A DNA stretch of 64,000 nt, taken from Streptomyces canus (GTDB lineage: Bacteria > Actinomycetota > Actinomycetes > Streptomycetales > Streptomycetaceae). Each line of letters begins with the position of its first letter. Position 1 is the stretch's first letter. Location of the stretch: assembly GCF_030815415.1 (NCBI RefSeq), contig NZ_JAUSWW010000001.1, positions 8,060,001-8,124,000 on the forward strand. The letters are read 5' to 3'. The position numbers and the translations under genes are program-made. Below are positions 8,480 to 17,666 of this stretch, one piece after another. The notes beneath the pieces are model-generated. The model did not search any database, was not told the DNA's origin, and worked only from the letters and a program-made list of their open reading frames with translations.

Positions 8480-9244
8480 CTAGAACCGCCCGGCACCCAG
8501 GTCCCGCGACACCGCGCGGGCACAGTCCCGTACCGCCGCGATCAGCTCGGGACGCAACTCGCCGTCCCGGCACAGCCGTTCCACGGCCCCCGTGATGCCG
8601 ACCGCGCCCACCGGCATCCGACGCCGGTCGTGGATGGGGGCGGCCACACCGGCCACGCCCTCCCAGGTCTCCTCCACGTCCACGGAGTAGCCACGCGCGC
8701 GTGTGATGTCGAGGATGTTCTCGAAGGCGTCCAGCTCGGACACCGTGCGATCGGTGAACGCCTTGCGGTCCGCCTCGATGGCCTCACTGTGCGCCACCGG
8801 GTCGTACGCCGACAGCACCTTCCCCAGCGCCGTGGAGTGCAGCGGCTGCATGGCCCCGATCTCCAGCACCTGCCGGCTGTCGTCGGGCCGGAAGACGTGG
8901 TGCACGATCAGCACACCCTGCTGGTGCAGGACACCCAGATAGACGCTCTCGCCGCTGGACCGGGCCAGATCGTCGGTCCACACCAGCGCGCGCGCCCGCA
9001 GCTCGTGCACATCGAGATAGGTGGTGCCCAGGCGCAGCAGCTCGGCGCCCAGCTGGTACCGCCCGGACGCATCGTCCTGCTCGACGAACCCCTCCAGCTG
9101 CAGAGTGCGCAGGATGCCGTGCGCGGTGCCCTTGGCGAGGCCCAGGGCCGAGGCGATGTCCGAGAGGCCGAGCCGCCGCTCGCCGCCCGCGAGCAGGCGC
9201 AGCATCGCGGCCGCCCGTTCGAGCGACTGGATGTTCCGTGCCAT
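8480..9244 (-). CDS. gylR: IclR-family regulator of the glycerol operon (GylR)
   Basis: A 254-residue protein with an N-terminal winged helix-turn-helix (residues about 5-65, LSDIASALGLAKGTAHGILRTL) and a C-terminal IclR effector-binding domain. It is immediately upstream of glpFKD in the same direction, the arrangement of gylR in S. coelicolor, where GylR represses the operon and its own gene. A palindrome resembling IclR operators lies 53 bp before its start and again before glpF, consistent with autoregulation. The ATG at 9244 gives the usual length. Confidence 0.93.
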   Translation of the reverse strand: MARNIQSLERAAAMLRLLAGGERRLGLSDIASALGLAKGTAHGILRTLQLEGFVEQDDASGRYQLGAELLRLGTTYLDVHELRARALVWTDDLARSSGESVYLGVLHQQGVLIVHHVFRPDDSRQVLEIGAMQPLHSTALGKVLSAYDPVAHSEAIEADRKAFTDRTVSELDAFENILDITRARGYSVDVEETWEGVAGVAAPIHDRRRMPVGAVGITGAVERLCRDGELRPELIAAVRDCARAVSRDLGAGRF

Positions 9245-9296
9245 CGCCGTTCTGCCTCCGTCCCCTTCGCCGTCGACCCGCGACGTCGCTGCCGCC

Positions 9297-9313
9297 GTTC
9301 GGCAATGTCGAAC
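9297..9313. promoter_or_regulatory. candidate GylR autoregulatory operator
   Basis: GTTCGGCAATGTCGAAC is a 17-bp palindrome (arms GTTCGGCA and TGTCGAAC, one mismatch pair) upstream of gylR. It matches the element at 8271-8287. It also sits in the divergent region leading to metH. Confidence 0.7.
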
Positions 9314-9471
9314 ACTACTAGTCCATGCCGACCAACCGCCAATGGTCGTACGACACCTTTAAGTCACTCCTGCTGCACGCTCGCGTCACTCGTATCCCGG
9401 GAATGAGCTGCCCGTCATCCTCGTCCGTCCCGTGGACGCTCCGCCCGTCCGGGCCGGGTCCCGGCTACCCT

Positions 9472-9528
9472 GACGGCGTGCGCCCGCTGTGGGAAGCCCC
9501 ACGGCAGGACGCAAAGCCGACAGCCGTC
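9472..9528 (+). ncRNA. structured leader candidate upstream of metH
   Basis: An outer stem GACGGC (9472-9477) with GCCGTC (9523-9528) encloses an 8-bp hairpin GCTGTGGG / CCCACGGC (9486-9493 and 9498-9505, one G-U pair, loop AAGC). The 3' side of the internal loop contains GGACGCAAAGCC, a segment also conserved in the GEMM-I cyclic-di-GMP riboswitch, but the second GEMM helix is absent. The element ends 21 bases before the metH ATG. It could be a regulatory RNA, or just an untranslated leader with incidental pairing. Confidence 0.4.
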
Positions 9529-9549
9529 GCACCCACAGGGAGCCCTTTC

Positions 9550-12500
9550 ATGGCCTCGTTGCCACCGACCCCTTCCGCCGACAGCCGGACCCGCGCGTCC
9601 GCCCTCCGCGAGGCACTCGCCACCCGTGTGGTGGTCGCCGACGGGGCGATGGGCACCATGCTCCAGGCCCAGGACCCCACGATGGAGGACTTCCAGCAGC
9701 TCGAGGGCTGCAACGAGATCCTCAACGTGACCCGGCCCGACATCGTGCGCTCGGTGCACGCCGAGTACTTCGACGCGGGCGTCGACTGCGTCGAGACCAA
9801 CACCTTCGGCGCCAACCTGAGCGCCCTCGGCGAGTACGACATCCCCGAGCGCATCACCGAGCTGTCCGAGGCCGGTGCTCGCATCGCCCGCGAGACGGCC
9901 GACGAGTACGCGGCCCGGGACGGCCGCCAGCGCTGGGTCCTCGGCTCGATCGGCCCCGGCACCAAGCTGCCCACGCTCGGCCACATCACCTTCGGTGCCA
10001 TCCGTGACGCGTACCAGCAGAACGCCGAGGGCCTGCTCGCCGGCGGCGCCGACGCGCTCCTGGTGGAGACCACCCAGGACCTCCTCCAGACCAAGGCCTC
10101 CGTCATCGCCGCCCGCCGGGCCATGGAGACGGCCGGATACGACGTCCCCCTGATCGTCTCGGTCACGGTGGAGACGACCGGCACGATGCTCCTCGGTTCG
10201 GAGATCGGCGCCGCGCTGACCGCGCTGGAGCCGCTCGGCATCGACATGATCGGCCTGAACTGCGCGACCGGGCCCGCCGAGATGAGCGAGCACCTGCGCC
10301 ATCTCGCCCGCCACTCCCGCATCCAGCTGTCCTGCATGCCCAACGCCGGCCTCCCGGTCCTCACGAAGGACGGCGCCCACTACCCCCTGACCGCGCCCGA
10401 GCTGGCCGACGCGCAGGAGAACTTCGTCCGCGACTACGGCCTGTCCCTCATCGGCGGCTGCTGCGGCACGACCCCCGAGCACCTGCGCCAGGTCGTCGAA
10501 CGGGTACGCGACCTCGCACCCACCGAGCGCGACCCGCGCCCCGAGCCGGGCGCCGCCTCCCTGTATCAGACGGTGCCGTTCCGGCAGGACACGTCGTACA
10601 TGGCGATCGGTGAGCGGACGAACGCCAACGGCTCGAAGAAGTTCCGTGAGGCGATGCTGGAGGGCCGCTGGGACGACTGTGTGGAGATGGCCCGGGACCA
10701 GATCCGCGAGGGCGCGCACATGCTGGACCTGTGCGTGGACTACGTCGGGCGTGACGGTGCCGCCGACATGCAGGAGCTGGCCGGCCGCTTCGCCACCGCC
10801 TCCACCCTGCCGATCGTGCTGGACTCCACCGAGGTCCCCGTCATCCGGGCCGGGCTGGAGAAGCTCGGCGGCCGCGCGGTCATCAACTCCGTCAACTACG
10901 AGGACGGCGACGGCCCCGAGTCCCGGTTCGCCAAGGTCACCAAGCTCGCCCAGGAGCATGGTGCCGCGCTGATCGCGCTGACCATCGACGAGGAGGGCCA
11001 GGCCCGCACCCCGGAGCACAAGGTCGCCATCGCCGAGCGGCTCATCGAGGACCTGACCGGGAACTGGGGCATCCACGAGTCGGACATCCTCATCGACACC
11101 CTGACCTTCACCATCTGCACCGGTCAGGAGGAGTCCCGCAAGGACGGCATCGCCACCATCGAGGCGATCCGTGAGCTCAAGCGCCGTCACCCGGATGTGC
11201 AGACCACCCTGGGGTTGTCGAACATCTCCTTCGGCCTGAACCCGGCCGCTCGGATCCTGCTCAACTCGGTGTTCCTGGACGAATGCACGAAGGCGGGTCT
11301 GGACTCGGCGATCGTGCACGCCTCGAAGATCCTGCCGATCGCCCGGTTCAGTGAGGAAGAGGTGCAGACCGCCCTCGACCTGATCTACGACCGGCGCGCC
11401 GAGGGCTACGACCCGCTCCAGAAGCTGATGGCGCTGTTCGAGGGCGCCACTGCGAAGTCGCTGAAGGCGGGCAAGGCCGAGGAACTGGCCGCCCTGCCGC
11501 TGGAGGAGCGCCTCAAGCGCCGCATCATCGACGGTGAGAAGAACGGCCTGGAGGCCGACCTCGACGAGGCCCTTGAGTCCCGTCCGGCCCTGGACATCGT
11601 CAACGAGATTCTCCTGGACGGCATGAAGGTCGTCGGCGAGCTGTTCGGCTCGGGGCAGATGCAGTTGCCGTTCGTCCTTCAGTCCGCCGAGGTGATGAAG
11701 ACCGCCGTCGCCCATCTCGAACCGCACATGGAGAAGACGGACGACGAGGGCAAGGGCACGATCGTGCTGGCCACGGTCCGCGGTGATGTCCACGACATCG
11801 GCAAGAACCTCGTCGACATCATCCTGTCCAACAACGGCTACACCGTCGTCAACCTGGGCATCAAGCAGCCGGTCTCCGCCATCCTGGAAGCCGCCGCGGA
11901 GCACCGCGCCGACGTGATCGGCATGTCGGGGCTGCTGGTGAAGTCCACGGTGATCATGAAGGAGAATCTGGAGGAGCTCAACCAGCGCGGGCTGGCAGCC
12001 GACTTCCCGGTCATCCTCGGCGGAGCCGCCCTGACACGTGCGTATGTCGAGCAGGACCTGCACGAGATCTACGAGGGCGAGGTCCGCTACGCCCGCGACG
12101 CCTTCGAGGGCCTGCGCCTCATGGACGCCCTGATCGGCGTCAAGCGGGGCGTACCCGGCGCCAAGCTTCCCGAGCTGAAGCAGCGCAGGGTACGCGCGAC
12201 CGCCGCCGTCGAGGTCGAGGAGCACCCCGAGGAGGGCCACGTCCGTTCCGACGTCGCCGTCGACAACCCCGTGCCCACCCCGCCGTTCTGGGACACCCGC
12301 GTCATCAAGGGCATCCAGCTCAAGGAGTACGCCACCTGGCTCGACGAAGGCGCCCTGTTCAAGGGGCAGTGGGGGCTGAAGCAGGCCCGCGCGGGCGACG
12401 GACCGACGTACGAGGAACTCGTCGAGACCGAGGGCCGGCCCCGGCTGCGCGGACTGCTGGACAAACTCCAGACGGAGAACCTGCTCGAAGCGGCCGTCGT

Positions 12501-13065
12501 CTACGGCTACTTCCCGTGTGTGTCCAAGGACGACGACCTGATCATCCTCGACGACCAGGGCAACGAGCGCACCCGCTTCACCTTCCCGCGCCAGCGCCGC
12601 GGCCGCCGGCTGTGCCTGGCGGACTACTTCCGCCCCGAGGAGTCGGGGGAGACGGACGTCGTCGGCCTCCAGGTCGTCACCGTCGGCTCCCGGATCGGCG
12701 AGGAGACGGCGAAGCTGTTCGAGGCCAACGCCTATCGCGACTACCTCGAACTGCACGGCCTGTCCGTGCAGTTGGCCGAGGCGCTCGCCGAGTACTGGCA
12801 CGCGCGCGTGCGTTCGGAACTGGGCTTCGCCGGTGAGGACCCGGGCGAGATCGAGGACATGTTCGCCCTGAAGTACCGGGGCGCCCGCTTCTCCCTCGGC
12901 TACGGCGCCTGCCCGAACCTGGAGGACCGCGCCAAGATCGCCGACCTGCTCCAGCCCGAACGCATCGGCGTCCAGCTGTCCGAGGAGTTCCAGCTGCACC
13001 CCGAACAGTCCACGGACGCGATCGTGATCCACCACCCCGAGGCCAAGTACTTCAACGCACGCTGA
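9550..13065 (+). CDS. metH: cobalamin-dependent methionine synthase
   Basis: A 1171-residue enzyme that transfers the methyl group of 5-methyltetrahydrofolate to homocysteine through cobalamin. The order is homocysteine-binding domain (about 1-340, zinc-ligand cysteines in LNCATG and GGCCGTTPEH near residue 304), pterin-binding domain (about 350-620, FREAMLEGRWDD), cobalamin domain with the DVHDIGKNLVD motif (His ligand near residue 748), and an AdoMet reactivation domain from about 900. The frame is open upstream, but the ATG at 9550 gives MASLPPTPSADSR and normal length. Methylthioribose salvage encoded nearby would also supply methionine, though no shared control is visible. Confidence 0.97.
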   Translation: MASLPPTPSADSRTRASALREALATRVVVADGAMGTMLQAQDPTMEDFQQLEGCNEILNVTRPDIVRSVHAEYFDAGVDCVETNTFGANLSALGEYDIPERITELSEAGARIARETADEYAARDGRQRWVLGSIGPGTKLPTLGHITFGAIRDAYQQNAEGLLAGGADALLVETTQDLLQTKASVIAARRAMETAGYDVPLIVSVTVETTGTMLLGSEIGAALTALEPLGIDMIGLNCATGPAEMSEHLRHLARHSRIQLSCMPNAGLPVLTKDGAHYPLTAPELADAQENFVRDYGLSLIGGCCGTTPEHLRQVVERVRDLAPTERDPRPEPGAASLYQTVPFRQDTSYMAIGERTNANGSKKFREAMLEGRWDDCVEMARDQIREGAHMLDLCVDYVGRDGAADMQELAGRFATASTLPIVLDSTEVPVIRAGLEKLGGRAVINSVNYEDGDGPESRFAKVTKLAQEHGAALIALTIDEEGQARTPEHKVAIAERLIEDLTGNWGIHESDILIDTLTFTICTGQEESRKDGIATIEAIRELKRRHPDVQTTLGLSNISFGLNPAARILLNSVFLDECTKAGLDSAIVHASKILPIARFSEEEVQTALDLIYDRRAEGYDPLQKLMALFEGATAKSLKAGKAEELAALPLEERLKRRIIDGEKNGLEADLDEALESRPALDIVNEILLDGMKVVGELFGSGQMQLPFVLQSAEVMKTAVAHLEPHMEKTDDEGKGTIVLATVRGDVHDIGKNLVDIILSNNGYTVVNLGIKQPVSAILEAAAEHRADVIGMSGLLVKSTVIMKENLEELNQRGLAADFPVILGGAALTRAYVEQDLHEIYEGEVRYARDAFEGLRLMDALIGVKRGVPGAKLPELKQRRVRATAAVEVEEHPEEGHVRSDVAVDNPVPTPPFWDTRVIKGIQLKEYATWLDEGALFKGQWGLKQARAGDGPTYEELVETEGRPRLRGLLDKLQTENLLEAAVVYGYFPCVSKDDDLIILDDQGNERTRFTFPRQRRGRRLCLADYFRPEESGETDVVGLQVVTVGSRIGEETAKLFEANAYRDYLELHGLSVQLAEALAEYWHARVRSELGFAGEDPGEIEDMFALKYRGARFSLGYGACPNLEDRAKIADLLQPERIGVQLSEEFQLHPEQSTDAIVIHHPEAKYFNAR

Positions 13066-13085
13066 GGCACCCCTCGACCGTGACT

Positions 13086-13109
13086 CCGGTGTGCCCCTGG
13101 GCACACCGG
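13086..13109 (+). terminator. metH terminator hairpin
   Basis: Perfect 11-bp inverted repeat CCGGTGTGCCC / GGGCACACCGG starting 21 bases after the metH stop. Confidence 0.75.
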
Positions 13110-13158
13110 TTAAACAAGGCATGTCGTCGTACCGCGACGTACACTGGTCGGTCCACCG

Positions 13159-13189
13159 CAGGCCGGCTCCCTTCCTGGGAGCCGGCCTG
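13159..13189 (+). other. second hairpin, in front of the HAD phosphatase gene
   Basis: 13-bp perfect stem CAGGCCGGCTCCC / GGGAGCCGGCCTG with loop TTCCT. It ends 12 bases before the AAGGAGG ribosome-binding site of the next gene. It is either a second metH terminator or part of the next gene's leader; the sequence does not decide. Confidence 0.6.
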
Positions 13190-13215
13190 ATCGTCCCTCA
13201 AGGAGGTGCGCCAGG

Positions 13216-13917
13216 ATGACCAGCACGGTCCCCGCGCCAGTAACCCGAACGGCCGAAGGCTCAGCCCTGCAGGCGGTGCTCCTCGACATGGACGGCACCC
13301 TCGTGGACACCGAGGGGTTCTGGTGGGACGTCGAGGTCGAAGTCTTCGCCGGCCTCGGCCACGCCCTCGACGACTCGTGGCGCCATGTGGTGGTCGGCGG
13401 CCCCATGACCCGCAGCGCGGGGTTCCTGATCGAGGCCACCGGTGCCGACATCACCCTCGCCGAGCTGTCTGTGCTGCTCAACCAGGGGTTCGAGGACCAC
13501 ATCGGCCGCCACCTGCCGCTGATGCCGGGCGCCGCCCGGCTGCTGGCCGAGCTCGCCGAGTACGAGATCCCCACGGCCCTGGTCTCCGCCTCGCACCGGC
13601 GCATCATCGACCGGGTGCTCACCACGCTCGGGCCCCAGAACTTCGCGCTCACGGTGGCGGGGGACGAGGTGGCCCGGACCAAGCCGCACCCCGACCCGTA
13701 CCTCTTCGCCGCCGCCGGTCTCGGCGCGGATCCGGCCAGATGCGCGGTCGTGGAGGACACCGCGACCGGTATCGCGGCGGCCGAGGCCGCGGGCTGCCAT
13801 GTCGTGGCCGTGCCCTCGGTCGCACCCATCGCCCCGGCCGCCCGGCGCACCGTCGTGACCTCGCTCGAGGAGGTGGACCTGGCATTTCTGCGCGGTCTGA
13901 TGACGGAAATGCGCTGA
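13216..13917 (+). CDS. HAD-superfamily hydrolase (beta-phosphoglucomutase/phosphatase type)
   Basis: A 233-residue HAD subfamily IA protein. Motif I is DMDGTLVDT with the nucleophile Asp24 and general acid Asp26; motif II Ser/Thr lies in ALVSASH; motif III Lys is in ARTKPHPDPYLFAA; motif IV is VVEDTATGIAAAEAAG. These proteins are mostly small-molecule phosphatases or phosphomutases, and the substrate cannot be read from sequence. A strong AAGGAGG ribosome-binding site precedes the ATG. It stands alone between metH and the binding-protein genes. Confidence 0.9.
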   Translation: MTSTVPAPVTRTAEGSALQAVLLDMDGTLVDTEGFWWDVEVEVFAGLGHALDDSWRHVVVGGPMTRSAGFLIEATGADITLAELSVLLNQGFEDHIGRHLPLMPGAARLLAELAEYEIPTALVSASHRRIIDRVLTTLGPQNFALTVAGDEVARTKPHPDPYLFAAAGLGADPARCAVVEDTATGIAAAEAAGCHVVAVPSVAPIAPAARRTVVTSLEEVDLAFLRGLMTEMR

Positions 13918-14339
13918 GCGTTCACCCAGCGTGCGGCACCGATAGAGGCCGCATTTCCGGGGCCCGCACGCAAAGGAATTCGCGGCTCGATGGATGGCCG
14001 AATTCCGGTACGGGAACAAACCGTTGATGATGTGACGTTCCCCACGCGACGGGGGATCGACACTCGATGAGGTGTGTGCATCGACGCCCGGTTCGGGCGG
14101 CTTGCGCGTGCCCTTGTGTCCCGATTGATGGGACCCTGCACGAATCCTTCCCCTGTCGGGTTTTCAATGCGTCCACGCCCGGTTTCGCTGCGTGATGGCA
14201 GCTCAACTCCGGTGGCCGCCAACCCTCGTGCAGGTGCGGACTAATCTCGTCGCGAGAACATCGACGAAACCCCCGTGATCCGCCGCACCACCCATGCATG
14301 CCGGGTACACGGACTCAACAGCTCTGGAGAAACTCGAGC
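13918..14339 (+). promoter_or_regulatory. 422-bp intergenic region, presumed promoter of the binding-protein genes
   Basis: No credible gene in any frame. It has a small GTCCC/GGGAC stem near 14118-14134 and somewhat lower GC (for example around 14155-14175) than flanking genes, as expected for a promoter. No operator or sigma-box pair could be assigned. Confidence 0.4.
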
Positions 14340-15944
14340 ATGAACCGCAAGACTTTGGTGCTGCCGGCCGTCATCGGTCTGCTCGTGCCGGTACTCGCCG
14401 CGTGCGGCGGGTCCGACGGCGGCAGTGGCGGCGGGGACGGAATCGTCGTCGGCACCACGGACCGGTTCACCGCCTCGCAGGAAGCCCCCGCGCCCCTCGA
14501 CCCGGCGTACGCCTACGACGTCGGCACCTGGAACATCCTGCGCCAGACCGTGCAGACCCTGATGATCCAGCCGCGCGGCGAGGGCGAACCCGTGCCCGAG
14601 GCCGCCGAGAGCTGCCGCTTCACCGACACCGGCAACGAGCGCTACGCCTGCACCCTGCGCAAGGACCTGCAGTTCGCGAACGGCGACGCCATCACGGCCG
14701 AGGACGTCAAGTACTCCATCGACCGCGCCCGTTCCCTCAAGGCCGACAGCGGTGTCTTCGCCCTGCTGTCCACCATCGACACCGTGGAGACCAAGGGCGA
14801 CCGCGAGGTGATCTTCCACCTCAAGACGGCCGACGCCACGTTCCCTTACAAGCTGTCGACCCCCGTCGCCGGCATCGTCAACCCCGACGACTACCAGCGC
14901 GGCAAGCTGCGCGACGGCTTCGACGTCGACGGCTCCGGCCCGTACACCATGTCGGCCGACGTCAAGAACGACGAACTCGTCGACGCCGTGTTCACCAAGA
15001 ACCCCCACTACACGGGGACGCTGAAGGTGAACAACGACAAGGTCGAGCTGCGCTCCTTCGAGGACGCCGACGCCATGGGCACCGCCCTGAACGACGGTGA
15101 CATCGACGTCATGTCCCGCACCATGTCGCCGGAGCAGATCGAAAAGCTTTCCCTCTCCTCGGACGACGACGTCGACCTCGTCGAGATGCCCGGCCTGGAG
15201 ATCCGCTACCTGGCCTTCAACACCGACGCCGCGACCGTCAAGACCAAGGCCGTGCGCCAGGCGATGGCCCAGATCGTCAACCGCAGCGAACTCGTCTCCA
15301 AGGTCTACGGCTCCGAGGCCGAACCGCTGTACTCGCTGGTCCCGGCGAGCATCACCGGCCACTCCAACGCGTTCTTCAACAAGTACGGCGACCCGAGCAA
15401 GGCCAAGGCCCAGGCGCTGCTGACGAAGGCGAACATCACCACCCCGGTCAAGCTGACCCTGCACTACACGACCGACCACTACGGCGCCGCCACCAAGAAC
15501 GAGTTCGAGCAGCTGCAGAAGCAGCTCAACGACAGCGGCCTGTTCGACGTCAGCATCAAGGGAGCGCCCTGGGCGACCTTCCGCCCCGCCGAGCAGAAGG
15601 GCGAGTACGACGTCTACGGCATGGGCTGGTTCCCCGACTTCCCGGACGCCGACAACTACATCGCGCCGTTCCTCGACAAGGACAACTTCCTCGGCTCGCC
15701 GTACGCCAACAGCGAGATCCGCAACACCCTGATCCCGGAGTCCCGTCGCGAGGCCGACCGGCTGTCCGCCACCAGCAGCCTGACGAACATCCAGGACATC
15801 GTCGCCAACGACGTCCCCGTGCTGCCGCTGTGGCAGGGCAAGCAGTACGTCGCCGCCCGCGACGACGTCACTGGCACCGCCTATGTCCTCAACTCCTCCT
15901 CGACCCTTCAGCTGTGGGAGCTCAGCCGTGGCGTGAGCGGCTGA
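14340..15944 (+). CDS. ABC transporter substrate-binding lipoprotein, oligopeptide/dipeptide type (paralog 1)
   Basis: A 534-residue SBP_bac_5 family protein. The signal peptide MNRKTLVLPAVIGLL ends in a lipobox with Cys22 (VLAACGG), so it should be a membrane-anchored lipoprotein. The family's conserved N-lobe stretch is seen as LRKDLQFANGDAITAEDVKYSIDR, and the C-lobe has QNIVANDVPVLPLWQG-like sequence near the end. The ATG at 14340 is chosen so the signal peptide is N-terminal. No permease or ATPase genes are nearby, so partners must be encoded elsewhere. The next gene is a clear paralog. Confidence 0.9.
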   Translation: MNRKTLVLPAVIGLLVPVLAACGGSDGGSGGGDGIVVGTTDRFTASQEAPAPLDPAYAYDVGTWNILRQTVQTLMIQPRGEGEPVPEAAESCRFTDTGNERYACTLRKDLQFANGDAITAEDVKYSIDRARSLKADSGVFALLSTIDTVETKGDREVIFHLKTADATFPYKLSTPVAGIVNPDDYQRGKLRDGFDVDGSGPYTMSADVKNDELVDAVFTKNPHYTGTLKVNNDKVELRSFEDADAMGTALNDGDIDVMSRTMSPEQIEKLSLSSDDDVDLVEMPGLEIRYLAFNTDAATVKTKAVRQAMAQIVNRSELVSKVYGSEAEPLYSLVPASITGHSNAFFNKYGDPSKAKAQALLTKANITTPVKLTLHYTTDHYGAATKNEFEQLQKQLNDSGLFDVSIKGAPWATFRPAEQKGEYDVYGMGWFPDFPDADNYIAPFLDKDNFLGSPYANSEIRNTLIPESRREADRLSATSSLTNIQDIVANDVPVLPLWQGKQYVAARDDVTGTAYVLNSSSTLQLWELSRGVSG

Positions 15945-16011
15945 TCCGATCCCTGCCCGGGCCGCGGACGACGGCCCCGGGATTCGCCAACCGACGACAA
16001 GGCATCCGCAA

Positions 16012-17592
16012 GTGAACATGCGTAACCAGTGGCCGGTCCTGCCGATGCTGGCGGGGCTGGCCTCCGGCCTGCTGACCGGCTGCGGTACGGAGAACGGGGG
16101 CTCGGGGAGCGACGGCTCCGGCGTGGTGATGGGGATGTCGGACGACGTCCTGGCCACCGACCCCGCGTCCGGCTACGACCCCGGATCCTGGCTGTTGTTC
16201 AACAACGTCTTCCAGTCGCTGCTGAGCTTCCCCAAGGGCGGCACGGAGCCCGAGCCCGAGGCCGCGGAGAGCTGCGAGTTCAGCGACACCGGGACCACGG
16301 TCTACACATGCAAGCTCAAGGACGGCCTGCAGTTCAGCAACGGTGACTCCCTCACCTCGGAGGACGTCAAGTTCTCCTTCGACCGCATGCTGAAGATCAA
16401 CGACGACGACGGTCCCGCGATCATGTTCCCCATGCTCGAAAAGGTCGAGACGCCGGACGAGAAGACGGTCGTCTTCAAGCTGAACACGCCCGACGCCACC
16501 TTCCCGAGCAAGATCGCCTCCGGTGCCGGCTCCATCGTCGACCACCAGCAGTACGACGCCGACGGGCTGCGCAAGGACGGCGAGGCGGTCGGCTCCGGCC
16601 CCTACAAGCTGGACTCCTTCGGCGACGACGAGGCCGTCTTCTCCGTCAACGAGAACTACAAGGGCACCGCCGACGTACAGAACTCCGGCGTCACCCTGAA
16701 GTTCTTCCACGGCAAACAGGACGAGCTCAAGCAGTCCCTGATCGACAACAAGATCGACATCGCCTACCGAGGCCTCAGCGCGAGCGACATCGCCGACATC
16801 GAAGCCGCCGGAACCGACGCCGGCGTCGAACTCGTCGACGGCACCAGCGCCGAGGTCCAGCACCTGGTCTTCAACATGAACGACCCGGTCGCCGGACAGC
16901 TCGGCGTACGCAAGGCCATCGCCTACCTGCTCGACCGCGATGCCCTCATGACCGAGGTCTACCAGGGCACCGCCACCTCGCTGTACTCGATCATCCCGGC
17001 CGGTATCGCGGGCCACAACACGGCCTTCTTCGACACCTACGGCGCCAACCCGTCCACGACCAAGGCCGCCGCGGCCCTGAACGCCGACGGCATCACCGGC
17101 AAGGTCAAACTGACCCTCTGGTCCACCCCCACCCGCTACGGCCCGGCCACCGACCAGGAACTCAAGGCGATCGCCGGACAGCTCAACAAGAGCGGCCTGT
17201 TCGACGCCGACGTCAAGTCCGTCGACTTCGAGCAGTACGAGAAGGACATCGCCGACGGCAAGTACGGCGTCTACGTGAAGGGCTGGGTGCCCGACTACCC
17301 GGACCCCGACAACTTCACGGCCCCCTTCTTCGGCAAGGGCAACGTGCTGGCCAACAACTACCACAACAAAACGATCACCGGCACCCTCATCCCGCGCACA
17401 GCCGCCCAGAGCGACCGCGCCGCGACCGACAACGACTACGGCCGCCTCCAGGACCTGGTCGCCGAAGAGCTCCCGGTCATCCCGCTCTGGCAGGCCAAGC
17501 AGTACGCGGTCGTCCGCGACGACGTCTACGGACTGGAGTACTGCCTCGACGCCTCGACGGTCTTCCGCTTCTGGGAGATCAGCAAGGGCTGA
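16012..17592 (+). CDS. ABC transporter substrate-binding lipoprotein, oligopeptide/dipeptide type (paralog 2)
   Basis: A 526-residue SBP_bac_5 lipoprotein with lipobox LLTGC (Cys24). It aligns through its length with the preceding gene: both have ESC(R/E)F(T/S)DTG followed by a matching LQF-NGD segment, and both end in a W-E-(L/I)-S motif, so the pair is a tandem duplication that has diverged. Start is GTG at 16012 or ATG at 16018; the difference is two residues. The 67-bp gap after paralog 1 suggests cotranscription. A strong terminator follows. Confidence 0.9.
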   Translation: MNMRNQWPVLPMLAGLASGLLTGCGTENGGSGSDGSGVVMGMSDDVLATDPASGYDPGSWLLFNNVFQSLLSFPKGGTEPEPEAAESCEFSDTGTTVYTCKLKDGLQFSNGDSLTSEDVKFSFDRMLKINDDDGPAIMFPMLEKVETPDEKTVVFKLNTPDATFPSKIASGAGSIVDHQQYDADGLRKDGEAVGSGPYKLDSFGDDEAVFSVNENYKGTADVQNSGVTLKFFHGKQDELKQSLIDNKIDIAYRGLSASDIADIEAAGTDAGVELVDGTSAEVQHLVFNMNDPVAGQLGVRKAIAYLLDRDALMTEVYQGTATSLYSIIPAGIAGHNTAFFDTYGANPSTTKAAAALNADGITGKVKLTLWSTPTRYGPATDQELKAIAGQLNKSGLFDADVKSVDFEQYEKDIADGKYGVYVKGWVPDYPDPDNFTAPFFGKGNVLANNYHNKTITGTLIPRTAAQSDRAATDNDYGRLQDLVAEELPVIPLWQAKQYAVVRDDVYGLEYCLDASTVFRFWEISKG

Positions 17593-17615
17593 CGCCGGAC
17601 CTCCGGACACGACGA

Positions 17616-17645
17616 AGGGCGCCTCTTCTCACGAAGAGGCGCCCT
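17616..17645. terminator. bidirectional terminator between binding-protein gene and response regulator
   Basis: 13-bp perfect stem AGGGCGCCTCTTC / GAAGAGGCGCCCT with a TCAC tetraloop between convergent genes. Confidence 0.9.
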
Positions 17646-17666
17646 CGGCCGTTCTACGACGTGCTC

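Noticed and set aside
9472..9528. GEMM-I riboswitch call for the metH leader
   Set aside because: Only GGACGCAAAGCC matches; the second helix and its receptor are missing.
9325..9549. In-frame N-terminal extension of metH
   Set aside because: The extra 75 residues are not MetH-like, overlap the structured leader, and the ATG at 9550 gives standard length.
9415..13122. 1235-codon open frame on the minus strand across metH
   Set aside because: It is antisense to a highly conserved gene, has no family features, and reflects high GC codon bias (few stop codons on the opposite strand).
14241..17610. Long minus-strand frames opposite the two binding lipoprotein genes
   Set aside because: Composition is Asp/Val/Gly-rich without motifs, typical of antisense reading of lipoprotein codons.
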